The notes below the pieces were generated by a model. The model searched no databases, was not told the origin of the DNA, and was given only the letters and a program-made list of their open reading frames with translations. Below are positions 19,818-28,616 of a stretch of DNA of 64,000 nucleotides, one piece after another; the stretch's first letter is position 1; the number at the start of each line of letters is the position of its first letter. Location of the stretch: NCBI GenBank assembly GCA_028284125.1, contig JANQSI010000004.1:1-64000 (forward strand). The letters are read 5' to 3'. This DNA is from Cyclobacteriaceae bacterium. GTDB lineage: Bacteria > Bacteroidota > Bacteroidia > Cytophagales > Cyclobacteriaceae. Position numbers and translations under genes: made by a program.

Positions 19818-20510
19818 CTAAATCATCTTTTTCCCAACCAGCTCATAAATGTGATCCCGATGTTTTTTGCTGATTGGAATCTTAGCTGAAAAAATGTGAA
19901 GGTGCTGATCTTTGATTTTTTCTACTTTGGAAAGATTCGCCATATACGAATAATGTACTCGTTGAAAGTTAGAAGGCATGATTTCTTCCAGTTTCTTCAG
20001 GCTATGATAGACGATGAATCGATCTTTTTCAGTATTGAAAATCACATAATCCTTGAGTGATTCAATGAAGCCGATTTCTTCATATCTCAATTGAACGAAA
20101 GCTCCATTGCTCTTTATGAAAATGGTGTCCTTTTCAGACTTGATCTCACTTGTTGAAGGCTGGGTTAACTTATTTACGGCGATCAAAAACCGATCGAAGT
20201 TGATGGGTTTGAGAAGATAGTCCAGTGCATTTTTTTCGTAGCTCTCGACACCATAGTTGGAATAAGCTGTGGTGTAAATGATATGAGGTTTTCGGGTCAA
20301 AACATCCACGAAATTAATCCCGTTAATTTCTGGCATTTCAATATCTAGGAAAAGCAGATTTACTTCATTTTCATTCACAAAGGAAATTGCCTCAATAGGA
20401 TTATCGAATTTGCCAATGAGATCTAAATGCTGAACTCTGCTTACATAATCTTCCAGTAGCTCAATGGCTAAAGGTTCGTCATCAACGATTATGCAGCTTA
20501 TCTGGGTCAT
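19818..20510 (-). CDS. LytTR-family response regulator
   Basis: 230 aa. Receiver domain at about 1-120: ISCIIVDDEPLAIELLEDYV (acidic pocket), LLFLDIEMPEINGINFVD (phospho-acceptor Asp about 57), YTTAYSNYGVESYEKNALDYLLKPINFDRFL (conserved Lys). LytTR DNA-binding domain at about 135-228: DTIFIKSNGAFVQLRYEEIGFIESLKDYVIF, KLEEIMPSNFQRVHYSYMANL. It follows the kinase gene after a 6-bp gap, forming a LytS/LytR (YehU/YehT)-type two-component operon. Target genes are not identifiable here. Confidence 0.94.
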   Translation of the reverse strand: MTQISCIIVDDEPLAIELLEDYVSRVQHLDLIGKFDNPIEAISFVNENEVNLLFLDIEMPEINGINFVDVLTRKPHIIYTTAYSNYGVESYEKNALDYLLKPINFDRFLIAVNKLTQPSTSEIKSEKDTIFIKSNGAFVQLRYEEIGFIESLKDYVIFNTEKDRFIVYHSLKKLEEIMPSNFQRVHYSYMANLSKVEKIKDQHLHIFSAKIPISKKHRDHIYELVGKKMI

Positions 20511-20516
20511 TTTGTA

Positions 20517-21542
20517 TTATAAAGTTGCACATTTCAAATTTGCTTCGAAAGTGCCCTCTTTTGTTTGTCCAACTTTCAGCTCGTAATTATCTCCATAAAT
20601 CAAGTTCAATCTTTTCCTTAGGTTTTCGAGACCTATACCTTCAAATTCCTTAACCGTAGTTTTTGAATGATACGGGTTCACCACTTTTAAGTGTATTTCT
20701 TTAGGAAGTGCTTTTAACTCAATATGAACATAGTTTTTCGTGTCTGACTTTTTCACTCCATGCTTAAACGCATTTTCAATCAACGTCATGAGCAGTGCCG
20801 GTGGAAGTTGTTGGCCTTGAACATCACCTTCAATATCAAATGAAACATCAATGTCTTTGATTCGGATTTCTTCCAACTCAATATAGGATTTAAGGAATTC
20901 AATTTCCACAGCCAGTGGGACACTATCTTTTTTATCTTTTTCCAACAAGTAGCGCATCATATACGCCAATTTTTCCACCACAACTGATGCTTTAGGAGAC
21001 TTTTTGTTGGTTAAAAGGAGAAGGTTATTTAGCGTGTTAAATAGAAAATGCGGGTTGATTTGAAGTTTTAAATACTTTAATTCTACCTCCAATTTTTGAT
21101 TTTCAATTTCTTTCTGCTGGGCTTTTAGTTTAAAGAAATCGAGGGAAAATTTAATAAGAGAGCTTATGATGATGAGCATAACCACTTCGAATGCCATCCA
21201 TCCACAATATTTCAAAAAATTATTGTGAAGCACTTCGCCTGACTCAACTCGTATTTCCAGTAACCAAGAGGTGGTGAGTGCACTAATGGCAATTGCAACC
21301 ACCATGATCACAAGCACTTTAAGGAAATACTTGAGATACTTCTTCGGCGTAGAAAGCAAATCCGGAAGTGCCCAGAGCATGTGGGAAAAAGCTATCCAAA
21401 GCAGAAAGGCCAGCGAACTGAATAGGTTTAAAAAGGCTAAGTGAAGGTCAAATTCACGGAATACAGGAATATTGAAAAGAATAGCCAATCCCGACCAAAT
21501 CGCCAGGTGAATCTGGTTATGTTTCGAGATAAAGGACTTCAT
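20517..21542 (-). CDS. LytS/YehU-type sensor histidine kinase
   Basis: 341 aa from ATG 21542 (the track begins seven codons earlier at a GTG). Four membrane helices at the N-terminus, a coiled coil (LKAQQKEIENQKLEVELKYLKLQ), then the His_kinase domain typical of LytS-like proteins: phospho-acceptor in INPHFLFNTLNNLLLLT, N-box LLMTLIENAFKHGVK, and G-box EFEGIGLENLRKRLNLIYGD. It is the partner of the LytTR regulator directly downstream. The signal is unknown; no ligand-binding domain is present outside the membrane helices. Confidence 0.93.
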   Translation of the reverse strand: MKSFISKHNQIHLAIWSGLAILFNIPVFREFDLHLAFLNLFSSLAFLLWIAFSHMLWALPDLLSTPKKYLKYFLKVLVIMVVAIAISALTTSWLLEIRVESGEVLHNNFLKYCGWMAFEVVMLIIISSLIKFSLDFFKLKAQQKEIENQKLEVELKYLKLQINPHFLFNTLNNLLLLTNKKSPKASVVVEKLAYMMRYLLEKDKKDSVPLAVEIEFLKSYIELEEIRIKDIDVSFDIEGDVQGQQLPPALLMTLIENAFKHGVKKSDTKNYVHIELKALPKEIHLKVVNPYHSKTTVKEFEGIGLENLRKRLNLIYGDNYELKVGQTKEGTFEANLKCATL

Positions 21543-21758
21543 ACCAAATGCAGGAACTACCACTCCAACTTAATTACACAGTTTTTGCTCCAAAAATCAT
21601 GAAAAGACGGCCCCTGGAGGAGATTTTTAGAGACACCGATCAATTTTTTAGATACCTGAACTCAAATTAAGCATCTAATTTTAATATACAGCTATCTAGA
21701 AAATTGGCTTTACGAATTTGTGGATGACAAATTTGGTGGAGATTAAATTCTCCAAACA

Positions 21759-22232
21759 ATGAACGTTCAGGTTAAGGAAATTGAAGATATCGAACTACCT
21801 CAGGCTCTTCAACTGGTTGAATCCCTATATCTTGAACTGGGAGAAAGTGAAGATCAGGCAAATAGTTTAGCCAATCGATTTCTCGAAAAGCTCGTAAGAA
21901 GTGAGTCCAGCTCAATCTTGGTTGTAAAAGAATTTATCACTGGTAAGGTAGTTACGCTTGCAACACTGACGGAATCCAAGGCCATTTTTAGCTGTGGTAA
22001 ATATGGTGTCCTGGATGAAATTTATACGGTGCCCAAATGTCGAACCATGAATGGGGAACTCAATTTTAAGGACGAAATAAAAGAGTTTGCAACTGGAAGA
22101 GGTTGGGGTAGAATCGATGTGGCTTCTCCTACAGATGCTTGGTATCGAACAGTTCGTTTCTATCGAAATCAGGAGTATAGGCTAACTGTTCCAAAGTTTA
22201 AATACATCGTTGATCTGGCCGGAGCGGCCTAA
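21759..22232 (+). CDS. GNAT-family N-acetyltransferase-like protein
   Basis: 157 aa. Outline of a GNAT fold: an N-terminal helix pair (LPQALQLVESLYLELGESEDQANSLANRFLEKL), central strands (SILVVKEFITGKVVTLATLTES), KYGVLDEIYTVPKCRTMNGELNFKDEIKEFATGRGWGRIDVASP, and a closing YRTVRFYRNQEYRLTVPKFKYIVDL. The typical acetyl-CoA loop (R/Q-x-x-G-x-G/A) is only partly visible, so activity is uncertain. Single gene between the divergent kinase operon and the MFS gene. Confidence 0.7.
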   Translation: MNVQVKEIEDIELPQALQLVESLYLELGESEDQANSLANRFLEKLVRSESSSILVVKEFITGKVVTLATLTESKAIFSCGKYGVLDEIYTVPKCRTMNGELNFKDEIKEFATGRGWGRIDVASPTDAWYRTVRFYRNQEYRLTVPKFKYIVDLAGAA

Positions 22233-22313
22233 TTTGGCGTATACTTTATGTCGGCTTGATGACCCATCCAAGTCGTAAGGCTGTTTCGTATATTGCATAA
22301 AACACGAAACACT

Positions 22314-23414
22314 ATGCTTACCCAAAAAACGGATGTATTAAAATGGAAAGAGGTTTATAGCCTAGCGGCGCTCAACGCTGCTGTAGTGATTAGCTGGATT
22401 GCTTACCATGAATATCAGCCTATTTTGATGGAGAAAATAGGTATCACACATCTTGTTGATTTTCTGATTATCTCTAAGGCACTTGTCCTCATTTTAATTC
22501 CTCCTTTTGCTGGACTCTTGTCTGATTATATCCTCCAAAAAAATGGAAAATTCCTGATCGTTTTTACGGTTGGCATTGGCGCTACGGCTATGGTGTTTAT
22601 GGTAGTGGCCACATTGATTGGCACCCATCATATCATGGATGTCAGGACCATTCTTCCATTCATGATAGTGTTGTGGCTCATCAGTATGAACCTCTTTGTG
22701 AGTCCAGCGAATTCCATGATAGAAGCGTTTGCTCCACCAAAAAAGCTTCCAATCGTAATGGGATTTCTTTTTTTGGTAACTGAGCTGCTGTATGCGCTTG
22801 AGCCGGTAGTCGTAGGATTAGTGAGCTTTTTTGGAGATACGCTAACCTTTATTGTCGGTGGGATTTTGATTGCCGGATCTGGTTACTTATTTCATCGTGT
22901 TTCTTCAGATGAAGTTATTCAACGAAAACAGGAATTAATGGAGAATGATCGAGTGCAAAGTCAGCCATTTATGTCCTATGTGGCTATTTTGATTGTTGGG
23001 TTATTCCTGGGTGTTGGCAAGGCATTTTTAGTTGAATTCTTACCGGAGCATTTTGCCATTAAGTATCCTACTATTGGTGAATATGGAGATTACATCTCTT
23101 TTGGAATACTTGGAATCTGTGCAGTTGCTGGGTTTTTAATCAGTAAGAGAATAGCAGAATCAAATCTGAAAAAAGTGATTGGGACAAGCTTTGGAATTCT
23201 TGCTGCGGGAGTCTTGCTGATCTTAATATCTTCTAACCCTTACCTAACAGTAATTGCGGCATTAATTATCGGAGCAGGATTTACAATGATCAACATTAGT
23301 GGATTGCCATTTGCGATTCAAAACTTGTCGGTAAGACATGTTACTTATGGGGTTGGAATCTATATCGGTGCTTCAGAAATTCTTACTGGGCTTTTTGAAT
23401 ACATGCTCTATTAG
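22314..23414 (+). CDS. Major facilitator superfamily transporter
   Basis: 366 aa from ATG 22314 (track start 22293 is TTG). About ten to twelve membrane helices, with a typical loop after helix 2 (PPFAGLLSDYILQKNGKFLIVFTVGIGATAMVFMVVATLI) and a second-half counterpart (FGILGICAVAGFLISKRIAESNLKKVIGTSFGILAAG). The small SPANSMIEAFAPPKKLPIVMGFLFLVTELLYALEPVVVGLVSFFG block supports an SLC45-like sugar/H+ or related subtype, but the substrate is not predictable. A bidirectional terminator follows. Confidence 0.85.
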   Translation: MLTQKTDVLKWKEVYSLAALNAAVVISWIAYHEYQPILMEKIGITHLVDFLIISKALVLILIPPFAGLLSDYILQKNGKFLIVFTVGIGATAMVFMVVATLIGTHHIMDVRTILPFMIVLWLISMNLFVSPANSMIEAFAPPKKLPIVMGFLFLVTELLYALEPVVVGLVSFFGDTLTFIVGGILIAGSGYLFHRVSSDEVIQRKQELMENDRVQSQPFMSYVAILIVGLFLGVGKAFLVEFLPEHFAIKYPTIGEYGDYISFGILGICAVAGFLISKRIAESNLKKVIGTSFGILAAGVLLILISSNPYLTVIAALIIGAGFTMINISGLPFAIQNLSVRHVTYGVGIYIGASEILTGLFEYMLY

Positions 23415-23418
23415 ACAT

Positions 23419-23445
23419 AAAAGCCTGGAGGGTGTCCAGGCTTTT
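23419..23445. terminator. Bidirectional terminator between MFS and M56 genes
   Basis: A perfect 11-bp stem, AAAAGCCTGGA / TCCAGGCTTTT, with loop GGGTG. The A-run and T-run on the two sides allow termination of both convergent genes. Confidence 0.9.
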
Positions 23446-23462
23446 AATTTCATATTCCGTAA

Positions 23463-25625
23463 TTAATCAGATGCTTTGGAATCATTCAGACTTTCTTTAA
23501 TAGTAACCGATCTTCTTATTTTTTCCTTGGTCTGTGTTTCTACCTGACTTACAATACGTTCCTTCACTCTTTCAAATACGCGAAAGAGTCGTGACAAAGG
23601 ATTGCGATTATTATCCGATTCATCTCGTTTGACCTTTCTAATTTTGACCTTATCTTTTTCCTTTTTCTTCGTTTCAATTTCAATGACTCCACCCTCAGCT
23701 TTGGATCCATATCTTTTCAATGCCGACTTCCCTTTTGAGACCTCTACACTTTCAATAAGATTAAGATCTATATCATTAATCTCCTTTTTATCAATTTCCT
23801 TTCCATCGAGGATATAAATGGGGTCATCAGTCATTTCTTCAGGATCGAGAAAAGCTTTCCGCTCTCTTTGAATTAAAATGCCGAGTGCTTGTTCCTCCTT
23901 CTCCCGCTTCATTTCAATCACCCTCATTTCGGCCTCCATTTTTTCACGTTCTTTCTGAATGACTCGTCTCTCAGTTTCAGCCATTTCACGTTCTTCTTCC
24001 ACGGCTCTCATTTCCTCTTGTACCAGTTTACGCTCTAATTCAAGTGCTTGAGCCTGCTCCTCTAATGCTACTCTTTCTTGATGTTTGGCGATCGCCATTT
24101 CTTCAGCAGCTATTCTCTCAATGGTTTCTCTTTCTTCTTCATGGGAATGATGATCTATCACTGCCCCTACCGAAAGCTTGTGATCTTTGATGTAGTCCAC
24201 CGGATTCTTGTGTCCAACTCCAACTTCAATTACTTCATAGTGAAGATGGGGTCCCGTAGATCTACCCGTACTTCCACTTAAAGCAATTTCTTCGGATCGT
24301 TTAACTCTATCTCCACGTTCCACTTTCAGCTCAGATAACTGTGAGTAGCGAGTCATGTAATCCTCCCCATGTTCGATTAGAACATAATAACCATATTTAT
24401 CATGGTATTTTGCCTCATGAATAATTCCATCCGCTGTTGAAATAACCACAGTACCTTCTGGAATGCCAAAATCTATTCCTTTGTGCATCTTCTCCTTTTT
24501 GTCAAATGGATCATGACGTATTCCAAATCCAGAAGTGACCCTTGGTTTTTTTACATCCTTCAATGGAAGTATTGATGGAATGAAACGATCTTGATTTGTT
24601 TTTAAAACCTCAGTTTTATCCGAAGCTTCTGTCGGATCAGAAACTTCCGTAGAAATTGAAGGATCTTCAGCAGGACTTTCAATGGTTTCTATCGTTTCCG
24701 GCTCACTTTCTGGTGTAACAATTGATTCATCTATTTTTTTGTTTGAAAAAGCCAGTATTACGAAAAAAGTTACTGGTGCCGCCAGGAGGTATGCCCATGC
24801 AGCTCTTTTATTTTTTTGTTTGTTTATCATGACAATTCTTTTTTTAATCGTTGAAAAATTGAAATGACTCACCAAACCTGAATAGGGGGATGTCTTCAGC
24901 TGTGAATAAAGAACCTCTTGATATCCTATTGGATCAGGGTATTTTTTTAAAACAGCTGCATCAGCCTGGTATTCGTGGATTTCGATGAGTGCTCTTCGGT
25001 ACAAATACATGAAGGGATTGAACCAAAACAGAGCAACAACGAAATCAATCAGCAGACGATCAATGGAATGTCGCTGCCTCACATGTTCACATTCATGCTC
25101 CAGAATTTGGTCAAACGAATTCGTTCCAAAAATTCTGTTAGGAATGAAAATGTTTGAAAGAAAACTGAAGGGATGAACCTGACTTGTTTTGAAAAGTTTA
25201 AACCATTTTTTTTCTACATAAACACTTTGTTTTTTGAGTTTTTGAAGTACTAATAAGTGAAACATGGATCTAATTATAAGTGTGATCGTCAGCACTAGAT
25301 AGATCAGAAGAATAATAGCTCCATAGTCAATTTTTTGAGGTGGATCTACACTTGTAGTATGATCCAAAGCCGTTTCGCTGATAGCTACGCTTTCATCATT
25401 CCATTCAAATACATCTACTTCTGACGTAATAATTGGAATGGATTTTTCGGATACCGGAATCTCCAAAAAAGGAACAACAAAAGCGATAAAAAGCGTGCCT
25501 ATTAAGTATGCTCGGTTAAGAGCATAGGTGGTTTTATTTTTTAGAAAGAGGTGATAAAGTAGAAAAAACACCCCTTGGATGGTCATTACTTTTAGTAAAT
25601 ACATCAATAATTCACTACTTCCCAT
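23463..25625 (-). CDS. M56/M23 fusion metallopeptidase (BlaR1-like) with plug-like tail
   Basis: 720 aa. The N-terminal half has membrane helices and an M56 (BlaR1/MecR1-type) zinc motif, HECEH at about residue 177 in QILEHECEHVRQRHSIDRLL. A membrane helix near 280 precedes a LytM/M23 peptidase domain (about 365-475: SGFGIRHDP, MHKGIDFGIP, GSTGRSTGPHLHYEV) with all zinc ligands. A long charged coiled coil (about 490-600) follows, then a TonB-receptor plug-like segment (about 600-670: DDPIYILDGKEIDKKEINDIDLNLIESVEVSKGKSALKRYG). M56 would cut a repressor; M23 would cut peptidoglycan cross-links. The start overlaps the BlaI-like gene's end by 11 bp. Confidence 0.88.
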   Translation of the reverse strand: MGSSELLMYLLKVMTIQGVFFLLYHLFLKNKTTYALNRAYLIGTLFIAFVVPFLEIPVSEKSIPIITSEVDVFEWNDESVAISETALDHTTSVDPPQKIDYGAIILLIYLVLTITLIIRSMFHLLVLQKLKKQSVYVEKKWFKLFKTSQVHPFSFLSNIFIPNRIFGTNSFDQILEHECEHVRQRHSIDRLLIDFVVALFWFNPFMYLYRRALIEIHEYQADAAVLKKYPDPIGYQEVLYSQLKTSPYSGLVSHFNFSTIKKRIVMINKQKNKRAAWAYLLAAPVTFFVILAFSNKKIDESIVTPESEPETIETIESPAEDPSISTEVSDPTEASDKTEVLKTNQDRFIPSILPLKDVKKPRVTSGFGIRHDPFDKKEKMHKGIDFGIPEGTVVISTADGIIHEAKYHDKYGYYVLIEHGEDYMTRYSQLSELKVERGDRVKRSEEIALSGSTGRSTGPHLHYEVIEVGVGHKNPVDYIKDHKLSVGAVIDHHSHEEERETIERIAAEEMAIAKHQERVALEEQAQALELERKLVQEEMRAVEEEREMAETERRVIQKEREKMEAEMRVIEMKREKEEQALGILIQRERKAFLDPEEMTDDPIYILDGKEIDKKEINDIDLNLIESVEVSKGKSALKRYGSKAEGGVIEIETKKKEKDKVKIRKVKRDESDNNRNPLSRLFRVFERVKERIVSQVETQTKEKIRRSVTIKESLNDSKASD

Positions 25626-25998
25626 CTTTCTTCTGTTTACTTATCTGATCATCAATTAGGGCTCGAATTTCTTTTAGCTCTTCAACGGAGAGCTCGTTTT
25701 GCTGAGTGAAAAATGAAGCAAACTGTCGAGCTGAGTTATCGAAGAAATTGTTCATTAAGCCATTGAAAGACTGCTTCGTATATTTTTCCTTGGTAAGGAC
25801 CGGACTGTATTCTCTGACCTTTCCGAAAGTTTCATATTTAATAAATCCTTTTTTTACTAATACGTTTACAACGGTGGATATAGTTGTATATGCCGGACGA
25901 GGCTCCGGATACATCTCAACAATGTCCTTGAGGTATGCTTTTTTGAGTTCCCAGAGATAGTGCATCAATTGCTCCTCTGCTTTGGTCAATTCCTTCAT
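25615..25998 (-). CDS. BlaI/MecI/CopY-family repressor
   Basis: 127 aa from ATG 25998; the track's extra N-terminus (MYNYNYSNSFTL) is translated from AT-rich promoter DNA. A winged helix-turn-helix (MKELTKAEEQLMHYLWELKKAYLKDIVEMYPEPRPAYTTISTVVNVLVKKGFIKYETFGKVREYSPVL) precedes a helical dimerisation tail. In known systems the membrane M56 protease inactivates this repressor on sensing its signal, and the coupled downstream M56 gene fits. Two AT-rich dyads just upstream are the likely operator, implying autoregulation. Confidence 0.92.
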   Translation of the reverse strand: MKELTKAEEQLMHYLWELKKAYLKDIVEMYPEPRPAYTTISTVVNVLVKKGFIKYETFGKVREYSPVLTKEKYTKQSFNGLMNNFFDNSARQFASFFTQQNELSVEELKEIRALIDDQISKQKKDGK

Positions 25999-26015
25999 GA
26001 GTGTAAAACTATTAC

Positions 26016-26048
26016 TATAATTATAATTATACAACTATTTTTATAGTT
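26016..26048. promoter_or_regulatory. Candidate BlaI-type operator: two adjacent dyads
   Basis: A perfect 16-bp palindrome, TATAATTATAATTATA (26016-26031), is followed at once by AACTAT-TTTT-ATAGTT (26033-26048). They lie 18-50 bp upstream of the BlaI-like ATG and about 90 bp upstream of the divergent metalloprotease ATG. Repressor binding here could control both directions. Confidence 0.5.
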
Positions 26049-26138
26049 ATTATAAAAATGTGATAAGCGGTAGTGCTAAATCGCTGGTTTATAGGCCCTT
26101 TGTTTTTACTTTGATTTTGAAATCAACTAATAACAACC

Positions 26139-28553
26139 ATGAACCTCAAAAGCCACATAACTCTATCGGTACTCTTATTATCATTAGTTTCTTTTTTCGG
26201 TTATTCTCAACCTTCAGACAAGGGAAATAAAAAAGGCTCGATCAAGGAATACGATGAAATAGTTACATCCACAACTGTTTCAGACGAAGGCCTTTTCAAC
26301 GTGCACAGAGACGAAGAAAAATTTTACTATGAGATTCCGTTGGAATTGCTTGAGAAAGATATGCTTTGGGTAACTCGAATTTCTAAAGTTGCTGAAGGTG
26401 TTGGTGGCGGTTTTGTAAATGCAGGGACGAAAACTAATGAGCAAATCGTCAGATGGACACGCATAAGAAATAATATACATCTGAAATCTGTCTCTTTCAA
26501 CAATGTGGCAGATGAGGCTTTGCCGATCTACAATTCAGTGAGATATAATAACTATGAGCCAATCATTTCTTCTTTTAAAATTCAAGCATTTAATTCAGAT
26601 TCAACGGCACTGTTGATTAATGTGACCGATTTGTTTTTATCGGATGTGAAAGCCATAAGTGCTTTGCCAGAATGGGTGAGGAAACGACATGGGGTTAAAA
26701 GTTTGGATAAAAAAAGAAGCTTTATCAATCGAATTTCTAGCTATCCTCAAAACGTAGAAGTACGTCATGATATGACATTTGCCGCGAGTGAGCCTCCATT
26801 GAATTCAAGAACTGGGTCGATATCGCTCGAGATGAGCCAGTCCATGTATTTATTACCAGAAGAAATCATGCAACCACGATTGTTTGACTACCGGGTTGGA
26901 TGGTTTACGATTGGGCAAGTGGATTATGGTTCTGAAGCGCTTAAGGCTGATGAAAAAAGATACATTGCCAGATGGAAGCTGATACCAAAAGATAAAGAAG
27001 CTTATGCCAGGGGCGAATTAGTTGAGCCTGAAAAACCCATTGTGTATTATTTAGACCCGGCTACACCGAAAAAGTGGGTACCTTATTTCATTGCAGCGGT
27101 TGAAGATTGGCAAATAGCGTTTGAGGCCGCAGGTTTTAAAAATGCCATTATAGCGCGTGAAGCTCCTACAAAAGAAGAAGATCCTGATTGGAGTCCGGAA
27201 GATGTACGTTATTCAACTGTGAGATATGTCGCGTCAACCACGAGAAATGCAATAGGTCCAAGGGTTACTGATCCGAGATCTGGTGAGATCATCGAGAGTG
27301 ATATTATTTGGTATCATAATCATTTGAGATCTTATAGAAACAGATACATGCTTGAAACCGGAGCAGCTAATCCAGGTGCGCGTACACTAAATACTTCAGA
27401 GGCTGAGATAGGAGAAATGATCCAGCGTGTAATTACACACGAAGTTGGGCACGCAATTGGATTACCACACAATATGAAGTCAAGCTTCTCGTATCCAACC
27501 GATTCATTGCGTTCAGCCACGTTCACACAGAAATGGGGATTGGCATCAACCATCATGGATTATACACGCTATAATTATGTAGCACAACCTGGTGATGAAG
27601 GAGTAAGATGGGTACGTATGTTAGGTCCATATGATATTTATTCTGTCAATTGGGGTTATAGATACATTCCGGAGGCAAACTCTGCTGAGGAGGAAAAACC
27701 TACACTGAATGATTGGATCAATGAAAAAAAGGGTGATCCGGTGTATTTATTTGGAGCAGCTAATCGATTTGATCCAAGCTCCCAAACAGAAAGCGTCGGT
27801 GACGACCCAATAAAGGCCAGTACATACGGGCTAGCGAATTTGAAAATTGTTGCTCCCAATCTTGCTGATTGGACAGCTACAGATGGAGAAGGCTATGAAG
27901 ACCTGGAAGAGTTGTATGGTGAGCTGGTTGGAGTTTGGTCAAGATTTGCTGGCCATGTGGTCACGAATATTGGTGGAGTTTACGAAAAACTAAAAACCAC
28001 TGATCAACCTGGTGCAACTTATACACACCTGGCTCGAAGTGAGCAAGTAAGGGCAATGCAATTCCTCAATCAAAATGTATTTTCTACACCTGATTGGTTG
28101 TTGCAAAAAACAATTATTGAAAACATTGGACATGTTGGAGTGGTCGATCGCGTAAGTGGAATGCAAGCAAGACAACTCAACGCTTTGCTGAGAAATGATC
28201 GACTCACCCGAATGGTAGAGAATGAAGCTTTCAATGGTGCAAGTGCCTACACGATGACAGCCATGTTGAAAGACCTGAGGTCAGGACTTTGGTCTGAATT
28301 GACGACAAGACAAGACATTGGTGTTTTCAGGAGAAATCTTCAACGAGCACATGTTCAAGCACTTGGCAACTTAATCAAAGAAGACAAAGAAGAATGGTCA
28401 GACATAACATCTGCCGCTCGATCCGAATTACGAGCTATTCAATCAAACGCGAAAAGTACAGCTTCCAAATACAGAGAAGGGATTGTGAGATCCCACCTGG
28501 AAGATGTCGCAGAGATGGTGGATGATGTGCTGAAAGCCAAACAATCTGAATAA
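26139..28553 (+). CDS. Secreted zinc-dependent metalloprotease (DUF5117/DUF4953 type)
   Basis: 804 aa with signal peptide MNLKSHITLSVLLLSLVSFFGYSQ. The N-terminal DUF5118/5117-type region (YDEIVTSTTVSDEGLFNVHRDEEKFYYEIPLELLEKDMLWVTRIS) leads to the catalytic region with an extended zinc motif HEVGHAIGLPH at about 433-443, followed by NMKSSFSYP, and STIMDYTRYNYVAQPGD, where Met-Asp-Tyr acts as a Met-turn. This is the metzincin-like pattern of a family common in Bacteroidota, probably periplasmic or outer-membrane peptidases. The S9 peptidase gene follows on the same strand. Confidence 0.92.
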   Translation: MNLKSHITLSVLLLSLVSFFGYSQPSDKGNKKGSIKEYDEIVTSTTVSDEGLFNVHRDEEKFYYEIPLELLEKDMLWVTRISKVAEGVGGGFVNAGTKTNEQIVRWTRIRNNIHLKSVSFNNVADEALPIYNSVRYNNYEPIISSFKIQAFNSDSTALLINVTDLFLSDVKAISALPEWVRKRHGVKSLDKKRSFINRISSYPQNVEVRHDMTFAASEPPLNSRTGSISLEMSQSMYLLPEEIMQPRLFDYRVGWFTIGQVDYGSEALKADEKRYIARWKLIPKDKEAYARGELVEPEKPIVYYLDPATPKKWVPYFIAAVEDWQIAFEAAGFKNAIIAREAPTKEEDPDWSPEDVRYSTVRYVASTTRNAIGPRVTDPRSGEIIESDIIWYHNHLRSYRNRYMLETGAANPGARTLNTSEAEIGEMIQRVITHEVGHAIGLPHNMKSSFSYPTDSLRSATFTQKWGLASTIMDYTRYNYVAQPGDEGVRWVRMLGPYDIYSVNWGYRYIPEANSAEEEKPTLNDWINEKKGDPVYLFGAANRFDPSSQTESVGDDPIKASTYGLANLKIVAPNLADWTATDGEGYEDLEELYGELVGVWSRFAGHVVTNIGGVYEKLKTTDQPGATYTHLARSEQVRAMQFLNQNVFSTPDWLLQKTIIENIGHVGVVDRVSGMQARQLNALLRNDRLTRMVENEAFNGASAYTMTAMLKDLRSGLWSELTTRQDIGVFRRNLQRAHVQALGNLIKEDKEEWSDITSAARSELRAIQSNAKSTASKYREGIVRSHLEDVAEMVDDVLKAKQSE

Positions 28554-28616
28554 CAATTTTAAAATCATTAACATTATTGAACTTCAACTATAAACAAACT
28601 TTAACCGCTATTTCCC

